Assembly (NCBI GenBank): GCA_027484405.1 | Contig: JAIXTA010000018.1 | Span: forward strand, 1-64,000 | Source: Burkholderiales bacterium | GTDB taxonomy: Bacteria > Pseudomonadota > Gammaproteobacteria > Burkholderiales > Burkholderiaceae_C | Reading direction: 5' to 3' | Length of the DNA stretch: 64,000 nt | Part shown: piece by piece, positions 63,028-64,000 of the stretch | How positions within the stretch are numbered: the stretch's first letter is position 1 | How the letters are laid out: every line of letters starts with the position of its first letter | Notes under the pieces: generated by a model | What the model was told of the DNA's origin: nothing | Database searches by the model: none | What the model saw: the letters and a program-made list of their open reading frames with translations, nothing else | Translations under genes and position numbers: made by a program

Positions 63028-63152
63028 GCGTCCGATTGTGTCATGCTCCACCGGCCACGGGAAGGGCATGCACTGCGGCAGCAGCGCGCGCCCTCAGCGC
63101 GGGCTGAGGGCGCGACACCCCGCCGTCATGCATGGTTCATCAAGCTTGCCGG

Positions 63153-63434
63153 CTATTTGCCTGGCGCCGAGCCGCCTGGCTGCCGCGTGTCTGCTTGCGT
63201 GGCGGGTGTCGAGTCGACGACCCGGGTGGGGTAGTTGAACCACATGACCTGCACCCCGCGATCGCGCGCGGTGCGCTCGATCTGACCCACCTTCTGTTGA
63301 TCCACTTCCACGCGCGCGCCTTCGGGCAGTGCCGTGCAGGCACTCAAGGCCGCCACGCCAGCCCAGGCCGCGCCACGGCGGCACATGCGGCTGTGCCGGA
63401 TGGCAGCAAGAAAGAAGCGGGTGAAGGATGTCAT
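63153..63434 (-). CDS. Small lipoprotein
   Basis: 93 residues. A signal peptide with lipobox LSAC at about residue 33, then a short domain EVDQQKVGQIERTARDRGVQ and VMWFNYPTRVV. Likely an outer-membrane lipoprotein; the family is not recognised. Divergent from the EamA gene. Confidence 0.72.
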   Translation of the reverse strand: MTSFTRFFLAAIRHSRMCRRGAAWAGVAALSACTALPEGARVEVDQQKVGQIERTARDRGVQVMWFNYPTRVVDSTPATQADTRQPGGSAPGK

Positions 63435-63542
63435 GGTGGCGCTCCTGGCAGGTCGGGCGTTCTGCAGCTTAGGTCAGCCATGCCCGCATGCAAGACCGTA
63501 CAGCCCGGTCGATCGGTGGCGGCAGACCCATACACTGCACGG

Positions 63543-64000
63543 ATGTCTGTGTCGCACGCACTGTTCGCCCTGCTGGTGGTCTTCGTCTGGGGCACGAATT
63601 TTGTTGTCATCAAGCTCGGGCTGGCCGACTTCCCACCCATGCTGTTGGCCACGCTGCGCTTTGCTGCATCGGCCTTGCCCTGGCTGTTCTTCCTGCCGCG
63701 GCCCGGCGTGCCCTTGCGCCTGATGGCCGGCATCGGCACGCTGGCAGGGCTGCAGTTCGGTCTGCTCTTTGCCGCCATGCGCGCCGACATTACGCCGGGT
63801 CTTGCGTCGCTGCTGATCCAGACCCAGGTGTTCATGACGATCGGCCTGTCGATGCTGCTGCTTCGCGAGCGCTTGCACCGCCTGCAGTGGGCCGGTCTGG
63901 CCGCAGGATTGGCCGCGCTTGCACTGCTGCTGGCGCAGTCGGGTGCAGCCCATGACCTGACCCTGCTGGGCGTGGGGCTGGTGCTGGGCGCTGCGCTGGC
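63543..64000 (+). CDS. EamA/DMT-family transporter (3' end outside window)
   Basis: The first 152 codons are visible. Helix 1 FVWGTNFVVIKLGLADFPP and the segment LLIQTQVFMTIGLSMLLLRERL are characteristic of EamA drug/metabolite transporters such as the O-acetylserine/cysteine exporters. It is cut by the right edge, about half of a full 290-residue protein being present. Confidence 0.9.
   Translation, partial: MSVSHALFALLVVFVWGTNFVVIKLGLADFPPMLLATLRFAASALPWLFFLPRPGVPLRLMAGIGTLAGLQFGLLFAAMRADITPGLASLLIQTQVFMTIGLSMLLLRERLHRLQWAGLAAGLAALALLLAQSGAAHDLTLLGVGLVLGAAL

Noticed and set aside
1-64000. CRISPR arrays, tRNA or rRNA genes, prophage or insertion-sequence transposases
   Set aside because: No regularly spaced repeats, tRNA cloverleaf signatures, rRNA sequence or transposase/integrase proteins were seen.

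Overview
The window is high-G+C, densely coded chromosomal DNA from a betaproteobacterium. The best fit is Burkholderiales, near Comamonadaceae. Pointers are the rsmB-DUF4390-ntrY/ntrX-trkA-trkH-DUF3567 block, a PhaM-like granule protein, a fused indolepyruvate oxidoreductase and the gspDEF/KLMN genes. I see no rRNA, tRNA, CRISPR array, integrase or transposase. The genus cannot be set from the sequence alone.

1-15.3 kb: a light/oxidative-stress neighbourhood. Nine minus-strand genes (7972 down to the left edge) form a tightly packed operon: FAD amine-oxidase-like protein, DUF1365, cyclopropane-synthase-like methyltransferase, chalcone-isomerase-like protein, GPH-type MFS transporter, DUF3833 lipoprotein, SDR, SnoaL-like protein and a ferritin-like desaturase-type protein. 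Beyond it lie a secreted glutathione peroxidase, a divergent MerR/B12 (LitR/CarH-type) photoreceptor regulator with intact cobalamin motifs, a DUF2256 zinc-ribbon protein and an Fe-S (6-4) photolyase. A short palindrome family, TTGTC-N3-GACAA-like, sits in the two control regions. Two unrecognised lower-G+C genes (11.2-12.9 kb), bracketed by copies of a dispersed palindromic repeat, split the photolyase from the rest. The inference is a cobalamin light sensor controlling membrane-lipid modification, peroxide removal and DNA repair together.

15.4-36 kb: mixed housekeeping and accessory genes. These include a lipoprotein, VOC and DUF2164 proteins, two AraC regulators, small unknown genes, an RmlD-like reductase, MFS transporter, a YciB-like membrane protein, GFA enzyme, FTR1 iron permease with an upstream Fur-box palindrome, alpha/beta hydrolase, FIST protein, PhaM-like protein, FAH-family hydrolase, DUF3108 protein, SDR and an aminotransferase.

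36-53 kb: a repeat-rich gap, then a fused indolepyruvate ferredoxin oxidoreductase, a TonB-dependent receptor with a clear terminator, and type II secretion genes in the order gspK-L-M-N-D-E-F. An MFS gene is translationally coupled upstream of gspK, and gspG/H/I/J and gspC are absent.

53-64 kb: a plus-strand run of a GGDEF-like protein, rsmB, DUF4390, NtrY-like kinase, short NtrX-like regulator, trkA, trkH and DUF3567. Then come an HNH endonuclease, a small lipoprotein and the start of an EamA transporter cut by the right edge.
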